This document shows, in pieces, positions 23,687 to 36,176 of a stretch of 64,000 bases of DNA (positions are counted from its first letter, which is position 1; every line of letters begins with the position of its first letter). The stretch spans positions 247,383 through 311,382 of the forward strand of contig CH003270.1 of assembly GCA_000149265.1 (NCBI GenBank). The letters are read 5' to 3'. Under the pieces are notes generated by a model. The model had not been told where the DNA came from and did not search any database. It saw only the letters and a list, made by a program, of their open reading frames with translations. This stretch comes from Ciona savignyi. Taxonomy: Eukaryota > Chordata > Ascidiacea > Phlebobranchia > Cionidae. The position numbers were made by a program, and so were the translations under genes.

Positions 23687-23977
23687 CGGCCCGTTGGTCT
23701 AACGGTTAACTGCGTCGCCTTTCAATTGTAAGTTTTCAGGTGCGAAACTGGTCGCTAACTAGTCGGTTGTGTCCTTGGGCAAGGCACTTTACGCACATTG
23801 TCTGAACCCAGCGGATTAATAGGTTCTACCAAATTGAAGGAACGTGTCTATCATATACAACACACTGCAATAGCTCCGGTAACCCGACGATAGGCGCGAG
23901 GTGATCTGACGGTTGCCCGTGTGTTAACCCCCTTGGTTTTCCCATTCACGGGGATAAAGATGAATATCCTATCCTAT
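23687..23977 (+). repeat. tRNA-derived SINE, copy 1
   Basis: About 290 bp, with a tRNA-like head ggcccgttggtctaacgg (A-box-like) and a degenerate B box (tttcaggtgcgaaactgg). A conserved body follows (gtccttgggcaaggcacttt; aacccagcggattaataggt) and a tail of repeated atcct units. It matches 29862-30152 and, inverted, 33811-34103. RNA polymerase III transcription from the internal promoter is the expected mode. It lies in the D3-B4 intron. Confidence 0.85.
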
Positions 23978-24225
23978 GCTTGCAGTTAAATAAGCTAACG
24001 TTATATAACATTAATTTGTATTATTATTATGTTTTGTTTATTTATTAGTGACTATCAATAACTAAATTTAATTTCCTGATATTGTTGTTGGAAATATTGC
24101 TTGAATGTTTGAATTGAATACACTTTTTAATCGAGCATTAAATAAGAACAGTTACTTATTCGTCACGGCCCAAAAATCGCGTAGACTGTTGAGTAATCTA
24201 GCTTCAACATTATTAAATTTAAGTT

Positions 24226-26930
24226 ATGAACAAAATGAACAGTGATCCTTTGATTGATCTGACAGCCGATAAGAGTTTGATTGGTGGACAGTTAAACTTT
24301 CATTCAAACATTATTGTTAAAACGAATGAGCAAGTTCCTCAAGGTTTATATACTGGAAAGGGCTTAATGGAGGAGAAACCAGATTTTGCTGCCCTAAAAC
24401 AACAACATCAAGAAATTACTCATGTAAAGCTGCTATTGGAAGAGGAGGATGAATTAATTCTGAACCAAATGAGCGGTAAGACTAAAGACAAATTTAAGGT
24501 AAGAATTGATTTTAAAGTGATGCTTGATACTACTGAAAGTTTCGATGAATGCCCTGTTTCTCGGTCATCACCTAATTTGAAGCAACAAATCTAGCTCTGT
24601 AGTAGTAGGTGGTGCTTTAAAACCTGACAAGTCAAATGATCTTATTAAACTAACTGATGCAATCAAGGTAATGGCGGCATAAATGCAAAGAGGGCCTCTC
24701 CCAGTCCGTACCCCGACTAAGTTTGATGGAAGCTGTTAAGTCTGGCCTCTTGTTTGCAATTAACATGCGAGTTTATCTTGAAAGCGATTTTATTACTTAG
24801 ATAGAAAAGCGGTGTAGAATCCTAGTTCGTGTCTGTTCCATGGGAAATAAGTGGATTAATAACTAAACAATGGCGAAATAAACCCTGCAAATAAACAACG
24901 GCGTTACTGAAAAGAACAATGACTTTAACGCAAAGGACAAATGCTTCACACGCGTGTGCACTCAATGAACCATAACCGGCGGAGTGACGTCACAATTAAA
25001 ATGATTGTTTGGGGACTAGTGGCACGTGGATATCGGCCATATCAGAAGCGCTCTGGAGTTGCATAAGTTTAAAACTAAGTTTCGAAATAATATTATGGAT
25101 TCAGTCATGGATGCATCCACACGATTAAACTATTTAATGAACCTGTGTACAGGTAAAGCCTACGAGGCAATTCGATCATGTGGTATAATTGAACCACCAG
25201 AGAACGGTTTTGAGATGGCTATGACTATTTTGGACGAACAGTTTGGCCAATGTCATCGAATTGTGCATGCCCATCTTGACACACTAACCATGGGAGACAA
25301 CTTACCAGAGGGAGACCACAATGCACTGTTTAAATTATAGACAGAAATGAATAGCTGTTACAATACGTTAATTGCATTTCGGTGCTCAAACTATTTGGAG
25401 GATGCTAACTCGATTAAGAAATTGTACCGACGTCTACCAAAAGGTCTACAAGTTGGGATTCTAAAAGATTGTAGAATAAACATAAGCGAAGGACAATTAC
25501 CTTGTTTTGCTGAAATACCGCACCATGTTGATATTGCTTCTAAACTTAGAAACACTTCATTGCATTTAAAAGAGATGCAATTTTACACTCCCCTAAGAAT
25601 ATAAGCAGGGATAACCGTAGTTGTAGAAAACAAATAGTTGGATTAAACACAAGCGGCATTATTAATATGCAATCGTCTAGGATCTTTTAACAAAACACAA
25701 AATACCCAAGTACTGGTTCATGTTTACGATGTGAAAAACCACATCATTTGTATGAGTGTGAGCAATTCATGCAATGTACGCCACATCAAAGATTTGATAA
25801 TGTAAAAGAGAGGAGCGTTTATTTAAATTGCCTTCTTAAAGGACATAATGCTGGTGCTTGCTTCAATAGAAGATGTCAAAGTTGTGGATATAAGCATTAT
25901 TTGCTACTGCATTTCAAAAGATCTTACACACAACTATCATGGGAACCGAAAGTATCTAGTAATTCAGTACTGACTGGTGCAAGCAACGCAATAATAAATA
26001 TTTTAAAGAGAACTCGATTTCGTGTGCTACCCGTTAAAGTTTGGTCTGCTGATGGAAACTGCTCTGTGCTAACTTATGCGTTTCGGAACAGTGGAGCCTT
26101 CCCATACTATGTGTAAAGCAAGCCTATTAAACAAAACTCCCAAGCCAAAAATTTCACCACATGAAAGAATGGGAACCAAGTTTACAATAAAAAATGTGAA
26201 CCACTCGAAAGAGCATAATGGTTGTAATAAAGCTGTTAGTCAAAGCATTATATGAACGAGATATTTTTTTACTTGGAGATTTATTGGTTGTTCCTAAATT
26301 ACCTGATGTACATGACAGTATACCAACACAAAAAGATAAAGTATCCTCATCTTAGAAATTTACATTTTCCATGCCTAAACCTAATGAGGTTGAATTACTG
26401 ATTGGTTCGGACAATGAGCTGGCCACCGAAGAAATTTCCAGAAGGCGCCTCCCGGGATGTCCAACAGCCATTCGAACGCGTCTTGGCTGGACTCTGAATG
26501 GAGTGGAATCAAACGAAGCTGTTAATGACAAAAGTGAGTCTGTGATTTTTTGTAGCCTAAAATAAGTACTCAGACATTGCACCAACAACTCGAGCATATG
26601 CTCTCCTATGATTTCTGTGAAAGCAAACAGAAGGAAGAACATTCACTTTCATTAGAAGACTACCAAGCACTAGAGATCATGGAAAAGTCAACTTAGAAAA
26701 ACACTGATGGGCACTATGAGATCAGTCTGCCCTGGAAATTATGTAAACCCCACTTTCCTGACAATCGGTGTATGGTGGAACGAAGACTCAAAAGTCTAAA
26801 GAAGAAGTTCATATGTGAACCGGATCTGTTTTATAAATACAAGGGCACAAAGGTTTCCAAAAAAATGCAGATTGCCCCTGCAGAAAGGATTGGGTATATT
26901 CCCCACCAGCTGCTATAGGGGCCGGAGCAC
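24226..26930 (+). mobile_element. BEL/Pao #2, decayed internal fragment
   Basis: A Gag-like N-terminus (24226-24594) is followed by core segments 25026-25340 and 25347-25604 (RLNYLMNLCTGKAYEAIRSC; NSCYNTLIAFRCSNYLEDAN). A zinc-knuckle region lies at 25715-25925 (CLRCEKPHHLYEC; CQSCGYKHYLLLH), a protease remnant around 26020-26100 (VLPVKVWSADGNCSVLTYAF) and the RT N-terminus to about 26900 (ISLPWKLC; RLKSLKKKF). Many stops and frameshifts are present. No LTRs were found. It sits in the D3-B4 intron, antisense to the NLR gene, and differs enough from #1 and #3 to be a separate, older family. Confidence 0.75.
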
Positions 26931-27263
26931 ACCAACAAATTGATAAAAGCGCCAACAAGGTTTCAGCAGGAAGTTGCATATGATAATACCTCTGTGGCTG
27001 ATTGCTTAAATGCTATTAATTTAAGGAAAGTGACAGAGACCAATATATCGCAGTTATCCAAATTTATATACAGCAGTGGTATTTATCGCATAAAGTATAA
27101 CAGTAACTGCCGCTCTGTTCTTTCCTCCCTACCAGGTGCTAATAGGTCATTAAAGTTTACTTGTGATTTGATGGATAATTTTTCTGTTGGAAAGACATTG
27201 GAAGTACATGAACACAATAAAATCAATATAAAATTCATTCCAAAACCACATTTTTATTCAAAC
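26931..27263. other. Intron 3' of D3, including the conserved D downstream flank
   Basis: Bases 27210-27263 match the flanks below the other two D exons (31895-31947 and 38365-38415). A plus-strand open stretch at 26940-27284 has no recognisable domain. Its end overlaps the conserved D flank and exon on the other strand, so it is probably chance. Confidence 0.4.
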
Positions 27264-27389
27264 CTTCCCGGGTTGCGGTTGTAGCATTTGCTTCTCATCT
27301 TCAGGTTGATATCGAGGACCCACTCCGCATGATGTTGCCCATTCAGTTCCATCATGTTCTGTTCCCCATTCAGAATCTACAACTAACTC
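27264..27389 (-). CDS. NLR gene, exon D3
   Basis: A 126-bp open exon (42 codons) after acceptor cattttcttag. It starts ELVVD and ends LQPQPGK. The acceptor is good. The proposed donor AAG|GTTTGA is poor, and without splicing the frame hits TGA at the second codon beyond it. Compared with D1 and D2 this copy has more replacements (CGVGPRYQPEDE for WVVYSHDRPED). The D family is not a recognised domain. It may be a degenerate LRR or a linker, or D exons may serve as alternative 3' ends. Confidence 0.55.
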
Positions 27390-28978
27390 CTAAGAAAATG
27401 CAATTTTTCAAGTTATAAACAAGATAGAAGCATATATGCGGGGATATTGACACTAATTTACCATTAAACCTCGCCTCATATAATACAGCCATATTTCATC
27501 ACAGTTTGTAATTACATTTCACATAGTGGAAGTACTATAGCAACTTGTTCATATTTTATTATTGAAGATGCCAATTAGGCTACTCTTTTTTATGTAAATT
27601 TGTTTTGCAATCATCTTTATGTTGTATTAAACCATTTATTTTATGTTAATCAATGTTTAAACCTCTAAAATCAATCATGCCGTACTTTTGTTACATTCAC
27701 AAGGTGACTTTGAGTTTATTTTGCAATGTTTTACTTTAAGTTAGTTCAAAGAAAATTAGAGACTGACTGTGCAACACGCACAGTCAGTAGGTATACTTGG
27801 TTTTCTACTTTTACCTAATTATTGTGTTTACTTTAGTAAAGTTATTAAAACTGGAACCAATTAATAGAGGAAATGCGTTGATGATAGTGGTGTTTCACAA
27901 GGAATATTGAAATAGTTGACCAAACAATATTTTGGCATTTCCAATTATGATTAATCTTAATTAAAGAATTTGCCAATACAAATAACATTGTACTACATGT
28001 TATTTCACTTGGTATATTTAGGTCCGGAATTCCACCTTAAAACTGGTCCTAACAAAACGAATTGTATATTTGTACAACACTGGTTGAATATTTTACGCTG
28101 AGCTATCCCTATAGATTTTGTGCCATCTATGTCCATCTAAACATTTTGAATGTAAAATGTTTAAGCAGATAGAGCAGACAGCTGTTTTTCAATTGTTTTT
28201 TTCGAAATGTAATAGTTGACCAAATTTAACGAAATTTTTACATCAGTAAAAACGTCATTTGATTTTTAAATAAAAAATACGTTAAGATCAATTGTCTGTA
28301 AGGACTAGGTAAACAATCAATTTATTAAGAATGTATAAATGCATTTGTTTATTGAATATTAGTGAAAAAACTTGTATATCAACTTTCCTGATCCTATAAT
28401 AATTCCACCAAATCGGCCAATGTTCATAGAGTCATCTCGGACATATGATCTCCGATTGTCTGCTGTTTGTTGGCATATTGCGATACTTTACCAAGTAAAA
28501 TATCTTATAATCGCTCTAGCGTATTAAATATTAGTTTGATAGAAACTTTAATGCCAATTTTTCCGATTCCATGAGCAGAAATTAACCAAATTCAATTCGA
28601 ATTGGAAATCATTCGGAAATATCGGAACAATTCTGCAGTTTAAATATTAAAAATAATATTCGGTCATCCAAAATTAAATAGGATACCCTGAGTGATTTTG
28701 AATAGGCAACTAGTGACTGAAAAATTTTTGCTTACAATAACATAAAGCGTACGTGTAACGTTATCCCTGCTAAACCAAAAGTGGGAACATGGTAATTTAA
28801 AAGACCTCATGTAATGTCCATTGGTTTTCCCATTCACAGAAATCGAATATGGAATATCTTATCCAAACGAGTGAAATTTGCATTTCGTCCCATCGCTACT
28901 TGTTACCAATCCACATGTGCCTATCTCTATGAATATCGTTTCCGTTCTGAATTATTGAAATGTACAAGGAAGACTTAC
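27390..28978. other. Intron between C3 and D3
   Basis: Bases 27390-28870 are alignable in patches with the C2-D2 intron (32050-33300), for example the shared block cttggta(t/g)(a/c)atttaggtcc(g/a)gaattccacct near 28010 and 32285. Bases 27655-27880 are also related to 51400-51670, a dispersed repeat. No gene was seen. Confidence 0.5.
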
Positions 28979-29131
28979 CGAGGAAAGTTGTTGAAAAGCT
29001 TCCCGTAAGATGATGCTACTTTGTACGGAAATCCTCTCCTCGTCAATTTGTAGATGGTTGACTTTGTGCAAAATATCAGCCAAACAACTTGCTGCGTTCT
29101 TATCGAATTCAGATTGAATATCTAAAACAAT
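28979..29131 (-). CDS. NLR gene, LRR exon C3
   Basis: A 153-bp phase-0 exon (51 codons) between acceptor tttttgcag and donor TCG|GTAAGT. It encodes VLDIQSEFDKNAASCLADIL near the start and FQQLSS at the end. Leucine spacing fits two LRR-like segments. It is closely similar to C1 and C2, with the flanking intron also conserved. Confidence 0.8.
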
Positions 29132-29861
29132 CTGCAAAAAGGATAATGAGGTGATTTATATTAATGTAAGTTATCATACGTTGGTTATATGGTACAATAT
29201 ACATATACCCGATATAACATGGTACTTGCAGTATGACAAGATCACACGTATGGTTTTGTAGTCAGTATATATGAATTATCAACAAATGGAACTAAACATT
29301 ATTAATATTAATGCAAGAAATAACATGCTTATTATTAGAACAGTTAATTCATCGGGATAAACACACATCATTTACGTGGCACATAAAATTAACATACAGT
29401 AGACCACATAAAAAAAAACTTGACATACAGTAGACCGGTAGCAGTTTAGTTTATTATTGGTTTGACTTCGATAAGCGCAACGGTACAAGTAAATAATGCA
29501 TAAGCATAACCGGCTACGTAGTTTTATAACTGGAGATGAGCTGTAAGATACGTTAAGCGAACCTGCTCTAGTTACCACAAGAGCTCGTCGTTTCGTGCGA
29601 TTCCTTTATTTCTTGGAATTTTAATAACGACGTCCTTAGCAGTCAATTATGTCGGTACAACATAGTTTTCTCTTTTTAAACCACATTTCACTTATTTATA
29701 TGCATTGTCATTATATTTGAAACTTAAAAAATATTTTGGAATATTTATTTGTTCTACCACACACTTTCCAATTTACACCAAATTGATTCCTATTTTATAA
29801 ATATTTTTGATTTATTTATTTAGTTTCATACAAAAATTGGCAAATAGCAAGATATATTTAT
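29132..29861. other. Intron between B3 and C3, upper part
   Basis: Bases 29132-29300 match 33460-33610 (the flank of C2), including gttatcatacgttggttata. Bases 29690-29830 match 34320-34450. No gene was seen. Confidence 0.5.
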
Positions 29862-30152
29862 CGGCCGGTTGGTCTAGCGGTTAAGTGCGTTGCCTTTCAA
29901 TCGAAAGGTTGCAGGTGCGAAAGTGGTCACTAGCTAATCGGTTGTGTCCTTGGGCAAGGCACTTTACAGTCATTGCCTGAACCCAGCGGATTAATGGGTT
30001 CTACCAAATTGAAGGAACATGTCTATCATATACAACACACTGCAACAGCTCTGGTAACCCGACGGTGGGCGCGAGGTGATCTGACGATTGCCTGTGTGAT
30101 AACCCCCTTGGTGTTTCCATTCATGGGGATAAAGATGAATATCCTATCCTAT
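29862..30152 (+). repeat. tRNA-derived SINE, copy 2 (best preserved)
   Basis: It starts cggccggttggtctagcggt, an A-box-like tRNA head, followed by ggttgcaggtgcgaaagtgg as the B-box region. The shared body and the tail atcctatcctat end near 30152. It is the same family as 23687-23977 and 33811-34103. It is inserted in the B3-C3 intron antisense to the gene. Confidence 0.88.
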
Positions 30153-30485
30153 ATCTTTGCCAAAATCGTGTAAATTTATGTCCCGTTTAATTTTATAAAT
30201 TAAATTCCAATCTAAAATCAGTGTCAACCACGTGTTTATCATTACTATTTGTAAAACCACGTTTTGGATGTTTATATTTAAATACAAATTAAATATAACA
30301 GCAGAATTTAGAATATCAGGTGCACATGGTCAAATTACCAGAGCTTTTGCAGCATGTTGTGTACGATAGAACTGCTATACAACAACACTGTAATAGCTAC
30401 GGTACAGTTGTGTAAATATACACATCTATAACTAATCGGTGATTGATGTTGAGCTACTTAAAGCATGATTCCGAATATTATTTAC
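30153..30485. other. B3 downstream flank
   Basis: It matches 34480-34810 below B2, including an old partial SINE-like block (caggtgcacatggtcaaatt, about 30319-30338). It belongs to the duplicated B-C-D unit. No gene was seen. Confidence 0.5.
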
Positions 30486-30644
30486 CTTGTTCGGTCGAGC
30501 ATTGACAGCTGTGCACAAATCCGGCATAAAATCGTTCAGTTGTGTGCAACCCACTAATCGAAGTTCATCTATATGTTGAATATGAGGACCCAGGTATTCA
30601 GCAACATTTCCCAGCTCTGTTCCATTCAACTCCAACTTCTTAAT
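30486..30644 (-). CDS. NLR gene, LRR exon B3
   Basis: A 159-bp phase-0 exon (53 codons) with acceptor aattctag at 30645 and donor AAG|GTAAAT at 30485. It encodes IKKLELNGTELGNVAEYL and then IDELRLVGCTQLNDFMPDLC: two leucine-rich repeats with the usual L-x2-L-x-L spacing. It opens the third B-C-D unit. Confidence 0.85.
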
Positions 30645-31947
30645 CTAGAATTAAAATATTCCTGTGCCTGTACAAAATGTCAAGCTTCACCGCATAGCAG
30701 ACCAAAAATCATCCACATAGACAATAATTTTAGATTGCTAGAAGCCAAACGATGCCAGCCAACTGGTTGCACGAACGCAACGAGTCTGCACCGGAACCAT
30801 TTGACGAGCGAAATCGGAAGAGCGTTGACAAGACGATAGAGCCAGAAATAAGGGTGGACAAATGAACATAATCAGATTCCAACAATTTCGGATTTTGAAA
30901 GGAAGTGCAGGCGGCCGGCGTACCTTCATGATTTTGTATGTTAATATTAGTATATTTTGGAGGGAAAAGTTTATGTTGAGTTAGAGGGTGTGTCAAGTTT
31001 TATTTTATTTCTATGTGGTTTAAATTCCTTGCATTTTAGAACACTTGCCAATGTTACGTTATTGCCTTGTTTCGTTGATTACTTAATTGCCTGATTTTTC
31101 TGTATATTTGGTTGTATATTTTGGTTTTCGCTTCAAGTTACGAGTTATGTAGATGTGCAGTTGAGAGTTGAGTGAAATAAACTGTACTGAAACGCTACAT
31201 ATAAATATAGTGGCTATATGTATGGTTAAAGTACTGGGTATTTAAATGAGTTTATCACATGATTATGGAGTATGTTATTTGCTGAAAATCCTATATATTT
31301 ACTATTGGTTATAAACTGAGAGTTTATTGGAATAAAGGAATCAATCATGATTTCGTTAAAAAATAAACGACGGCCATCAAACGTCCGTATTCAAGGAATA
31401 ATTTCCGAAGTTTAATCTTCAATCAAATGATCTAACTACAAATTTCATTTCTTAATTGGCAGTTTATCTAACAAAGAATCAAAGATTAGGTACAACTAAT
31501 AAACTGCTACCCCAAACCGTTTAAATAACTCTATGATCAATATTTTTAAACTGATAATTCTGGTTATTAAACCTAGTGATGAAATGAAGTCATTCACATG
31601 CAGCATTTAAAACCATTTTTTTAATATTTGAAAAATCGTGTTCTCAATTTGACCCTAAAGTCCATACTGCTTCCACGCTACCATTGTTTACCAACATTGG
31701 CTTTATGCTACACATCATATTTAGTTTGTTTTTTACCCTGTAAGAATGGATAAACTGAGGATGTATATTTCGAGCATCCAACCTGCTTACTTGTGAGTTA
31801 TTAACCTCGCTAAATACCACAATTAACAATAAAACATTCAATTATAAACCCAAATAATTAACGACATTATCCCATCACAATACACCACTTGTTGAACACA
31901 AATAAAATCAAAATAAAATTCATTCTAAATCCACATTTTATCCGAAC
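30645..31947. other. Intron between D2 and B3
   Basis: Bases 31480-31600 match 35960-36070, and 31640-31900 match 38170-38365, the two sides of the same intron in unit 1, where the TTAA transposon has been inserted. No gene was seen. A short open frame at 30573-30839 on the plus strand has no domain. Confidence 0.5.
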
Positions 31948-32049
31948 CTTCCCCGGTTGCATATGTAGGATTCGCTTCACATCTTCAGAACGATCACAGG
32001 GATAAACTACCCATGATTCTGCCCAATCTGCACCATCTACAACTAACTC
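31948..32049 (-). CDS. NLR gene, exon D2 (short form)
   Basis: A 102-bp open exon (34 codons) after acceptor tttcctcag. It begins ELVVDGADW and ends ILHMQPGK. It lacks eight codons found in D1 and D3 after the first five residues, a clean in-frame length difference. The donor is AAG|GTTCGG, which has GT but little else of the consensus. If unspliced the frame runs on for about 30 codons. Confidence 0.6.
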
Positions 32050-33306
32050 CTGAGGAAATGCAATATTTAAGTTTTAAACAGGATAAACATATGTACGGAT
32101 AGTGAACCCAATTTACCATTAAACTGCGGCCCATATAATACAGCACTATTTCATCACAGTTTGTAATTGCATTTTACTTAGGAACAGGTTGCTGCTATAT
32201 TACCTCCACTATTTCATTATGATAATTCTTGATTGAAGAGATAGCCAATCAATAAACAAATATGTTAGACTTCATGTTATTTCACTTGGTAGCATTAGGT
32301 CCAGAATTCCACCTGAAAATTGGTCCTAACCATACGGATTGTACATTTGTGCAATACTGGTTGATTATCTTATGTTAAACTTTTTCTATAGATTTTGTAA
32401 CATCTATGTTTCACCTAAACTTTTTGAATGTAAAATGATGTATTAGACAACGTAATGTGAATTGTAGAATCATATTAGCAGGCATCGCAGAAAACAGTTT
32501 TTCAATTGCTGTGCTCATTTGCACGTATAAATCTTTTTTTCTGAATATTAGTGAAAAAAACTTATAAATCAATTTCACTAATCTAGAGTCCTCTCAGACA
32601 ACGGATCTCCGATTGTTTGCTGTTTGTTGGCAAATCACAATACTTTACAAAATAATATCGTCTATAATCGCCCTAGTTTATTAAATATTTTTGTGATAGG
32701 AACTTCAATGACAAATTTCTCGATTTTACGTGCATTTTAAGTCCACCGAATCGACAAAATTTAATTAGAAAGCGAAATCATTCAGAATTATAAGAAATAT
32801 TTATTCATTTTACTGTTTAAAAATTAAAAAAAATATTTGGCCATCCGAAATTAAATTGCGTATATACCCTGTGTGATTTTAAATAGGTAATTTACAGAAA
32901 CACAATGTGTGTGTATAGCATAAGCTCAAAATTGTTTTGGTCCACTTGTGGTGAAATGTTTTATTTCTTCATATTTGTCTGCCCTAGGCTTGCAATACCA
33001 ACCTTAAAGTCAACCTGAATCAACTCAGTGGATATTTGGGTTTTACTAAAACTAAAGAAAAATAATCATTCATGTACACCACACATCAATATTCTTGCTA
33101 AACTAACAGTGAGGATGGGTGATTTGAAAGTTCTCATTTAATGCCCTTTTTGTTTTTGCATTCACTGGGATAAAACATGAAATTTCTTATCTGGACAAGA
33201 AAAATGTTCATTTCATCTCATCACTACTAGTTACCAATCCACATATGCCTACGTCTATGAATATCGTTACCGTTCTGAACCATCGAAATGTACAAGGAAA
33301 ATTTAC
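32050..33306. other. Intron between C2 and D2
   Basis: Alignable with 27390-28978 and, more weakly, 38542-40495. Bases 33140-33195 resemble a SINE tail (cattcactgggataaaacat), as do 28825-28865, so that insertion preceded the unit duplication. No gene was seen. Confidence 0.5.
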
Positions 33307-33459
33307 CGAGGAAAGTTGTTGAACAATTTCACATAAGATGATGCGACTTTGTACAGGAATCCTCTCCTCGTCAATTCTTAGACGGCTGACTTTATGCAAA
33401 CAATCGGCCAAACATCTTGCTGCGTTCTCATTAAATTCAGATTGGATATCTAAGACAAT
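33307..33459 (-). CDS. NLR gene, LRR exon C2
   Basis: A 153-bp phase-0 exon between acceptor cttgttacag and donor TCG|GTAAAT. It encodes VLDIQSEFNENAARCLADCL and ends IVQQLSS. Compared with C1 and C3 it has scattered replacements (SRLRI for NRLQI/NHLQI; LCEIVQQ for LREAVQQ/LREAFQQ) and no stops, which suggests retained coding function. Confidence 0.8.
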
Positions 33460-33810
33460 CTGTAACAAGGATAAGGAAGTGATTCATATTAATGTAAGTT
33501 ATCATACGTTGGTTATATGGTACCATATGCCTGATATGACATGGTACTTGCAGTTTGACAAGATCGCAAGTATGGTTTGGTAGTCAGTATATATGAAATC
33601 AACAAATGGAGCAAACATCTTTATAATAATGCACGAAATTACATACTTATCGAAAAGTGGCCAAAACTTAACAATCGAAATTGGAAAAATAACATCGAAA
33701 AATCTTTGTTTTAATTAATTTCAAAGAACATCTAAACACTGTAGTGAACTGCTACTGTAAAATGTGTTTTATTTCCATCATTTTATTTCTATTCAACAAA
33801 TAAACAATGT

Positions 33811-34103
33811 AGGATAATTTAGGATATTCATGTTTATCCTAGTGAATGGGAAAACCAAGGGGGTTAACACAGGGGCAATCGTCAGATTATCTCGCGCCTA
33901 TCGTCGGGTTACCGGAGCTATTGCAATGTGTTGCATATGATGGAGACGTTTCTTTAATTTGGTAGAACCCATTAATCCGCTGGGTTTAGTCAATGTCCGT
34001 AAAGTACCTTGTCCAAGGACACAACCGATTAGCTAGCGACCAGTTTCGCACCTACAACCTTTTGATTGAAAGGCGCCGCACTTAACGGCTAGACCAACCG
34101 GGC
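33811..34103 (-). repeat. tRNA-derived SINE, copy 3 (minus orientation)
   Basis: Reverse complement of the SINE at 29862-30152. The tail is at 33811-33845 (aggatattcatgtttatcct) and the head ends gaccaaccgggc at about 34103. It is in the B2-C2 intron in sense with the gene. Orientation and position differ from copy 2 in the homologous intron, so the two are independent insertions. Confidence 0.85.
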
Positions 34104-34810
34104 AGATGTGTAATATATATCATGCATTTCCAATTTCCGACTGCATATAAAACCTGGTTATAACCCAAACTTTCATATATGTGCATGGGCCTTATTACCA
34201 CCTAATTACGATATATTGATGATTAACATGAATTTCTAAATCTTATTAAACGCAGTCTTATACGATTCTTAGGTTGGTTTATTACGTCAAAACCCTTTGA
34301 GACGGTTTACTCTTTTTTAACCACATTTACTCATTTATTACATTGTAATATTTAAAATAAAAAATATAATATTCATTTGTTTTATCTCATACATTTCTAT
34401 TAACACCAAATTTATTCCTATTTTATAAATATTTTTATTTATTTATTTAAATTATTTATTTAAACAAATAACAAGAGAACTTCACGCCAAAATTTAGTGA
34501 ATTGTGTTCTGTTTAAGTATGTAAATTAAATTATAACATCAAGAGAGTCAACCACGTATTTATCATTACTTTTTGTAAAACGACGTTTTGTATATTCATG
34601 TTTAAATAAAAATAAAATATAACAGCAGAATTTAGAATACCAGGTGCTCATGGTCGGATTAACATAGCTATTGCAGCATGTTGTGTACGATAACTGCTGT
34701 ACAACAACGCTGTAAATAAAAGCTATTCAGTAAAATTGTGTAAAATTACACATCCATAATAAATCAATGATTGATGTGGGGCTACTTGAAGTACAGTTTC
34801 CAATATTTAC
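34104..34810. other. Intron between B2 and C2, near B2
   Basis: Bases 34320-34460 match 29690-29830 and 44720-44860; 34480-34810 match 30170-30485. This is the duplicated intron. No gene was seen. Confidence 0.5.
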
Positions 34811-34969
34811 CTTGTTAGGTCGATCATTGATAGCTGTGCACAAATCCCGCATACAATCGTTCAGTTTTTTGCAATCATATAACAGAAGTTTATCAATATG
34901 TTGAATATGAGGAACTAGAGATTCAGCTAAATCTTCCATATTTGTTCCTTTTAACTCTAACTTCTTGAT
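34811..34969 (-). CDS. NLR gene, LRR exon B2
   Basis: A 159-bp phase-0 exon with acceptor gtattctag and donor AAG|GTAAAT. It encodes IKKLELKGTNMEDLAESLV and then IDKLLLYDCKKLNDCMRDLC. It shares IDKLLLYDC with B1 and not with B3/B4, so units 1 and 2 are the closest pair. Confidence 0.85.
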
Positions 34970-36172
34970 CTAGAATACAAGGTTGTTTGCCAGAAATTTC
35001 TAATGAATATACACTTTGTATAATATAAAGGGGATCGGTATATATGGCTTACGATAATAAATATTGGTCTTATTTGCTACTATGACATACATTTTTTTAA
35101 ATTGTGCGGTAAGCGCGAGGTGGTGGTCTTAGACCAAAACCCCTACAGGCAATTTGAAAATTAATCTACACGGGGTAGTACTCCTAGTATGTGGGTGCTG
35201 GCAGAGACACCCTTCGCAGGTATCTCTCCACAGCGTACAAGCCGCGTAGGGAGGGGTAATAACTTTTTACAGATTATCTGGAAATTATAAACGATGATTA
35301 TCTGATAACATCACCAAACAGATGTAAAAACTGGGGCGAGATAATGATCAAATGTAAATAAAATGGAAGTGGGTAGTTCGAGCACCAGGTGTCAGTAGCT
35401 TAGAGTTTTAAATTTTAACCGTTGTTTTAATTTTGTTCTTCATTCAATCTTAAAGTAAGCATTATGTATCATAGTAGTCTCTGTCTGCATTTTCGTACAA
35501 TTTCACTTTCCATTGAATATCTAGTCAATACTCAGCCATTACTTAAATCACCAATCATAACAATTGGACTAAGCATGTCTGCTTTACTTGGTTTAATGGG
35601 TAAATGCTTCCGCCTGCTAATACACAATCGTTACCGGGTTACTCGAGAGGCAATACCAATTGAGTATTTCTAGTCAATTAATATATATAGATCAAAGATT
35701 ATAAACCGACACCAGGTGTGGGGTATGACATAAGCTAAGGAGGATATCACCCAACAAAAAAAGCTTGTTTCAGTGTTTTCGTTTAATTAATTAGTTCAAC
35801 TGTCACTGTGCGTTTGTAAACTTACTGCAGGATAAGTAGTTTTAATACCATCTACATAACTTGTTTAAGCCAAATATGCAATCTTATTATTTTGTAAACA
35901 CACCATGTATAAATAAAACTCATTGGAACTCTCCAATTATGTTAGTATTCTGTGGTTAAAACACTGCACAGGGTAACTAGGACAACTAATAAACTCTTGT
36001 CTTGTATAAATCCTATGATGCATATCTTTACACTGATAATTTTGTCAATTGAACCTCGTGATGGGATGAGGTGGAAAAATCCAAATGAAAATTTAAAACG
36101 TTTTTTATCTTTCACTTGCAACATTAATACCTTTTATTCGTTATTCGCAACACCACGTCCTTCAATTTGTCT
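34970..36172. other. Intron between D1 and B2, near B2
   Basis: No recognised gene. A moderately GC-rich block at 35105-35265 (gcgaggtggtggtcttagac) has no match elsewhere in the window. Bases 35940-36172 match 31470-31640. Confidence 0.45.
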
Positions 36173-36176
36173 TTAA

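Noticed and set aside
23687..23760. tRNA gene at the SINE heads
   Set aside because: The A and B boxes are degenerate, no cloverleaf can be closed, and the three loci share a long non-tRNA body, so they are SINEs.
26940..27284. Plus-strand 114-codon frame as part of BEL #2
   Set aside because: No BEL motif could be recognised in it, and its end lies over the conserved D-exon flank on the other strand.
35464..35673. Plus-strand 69-codon frame with hydrophobic stretch
   Set aside because: No homologous copy in the other cassette introns, no domain and no splice context.
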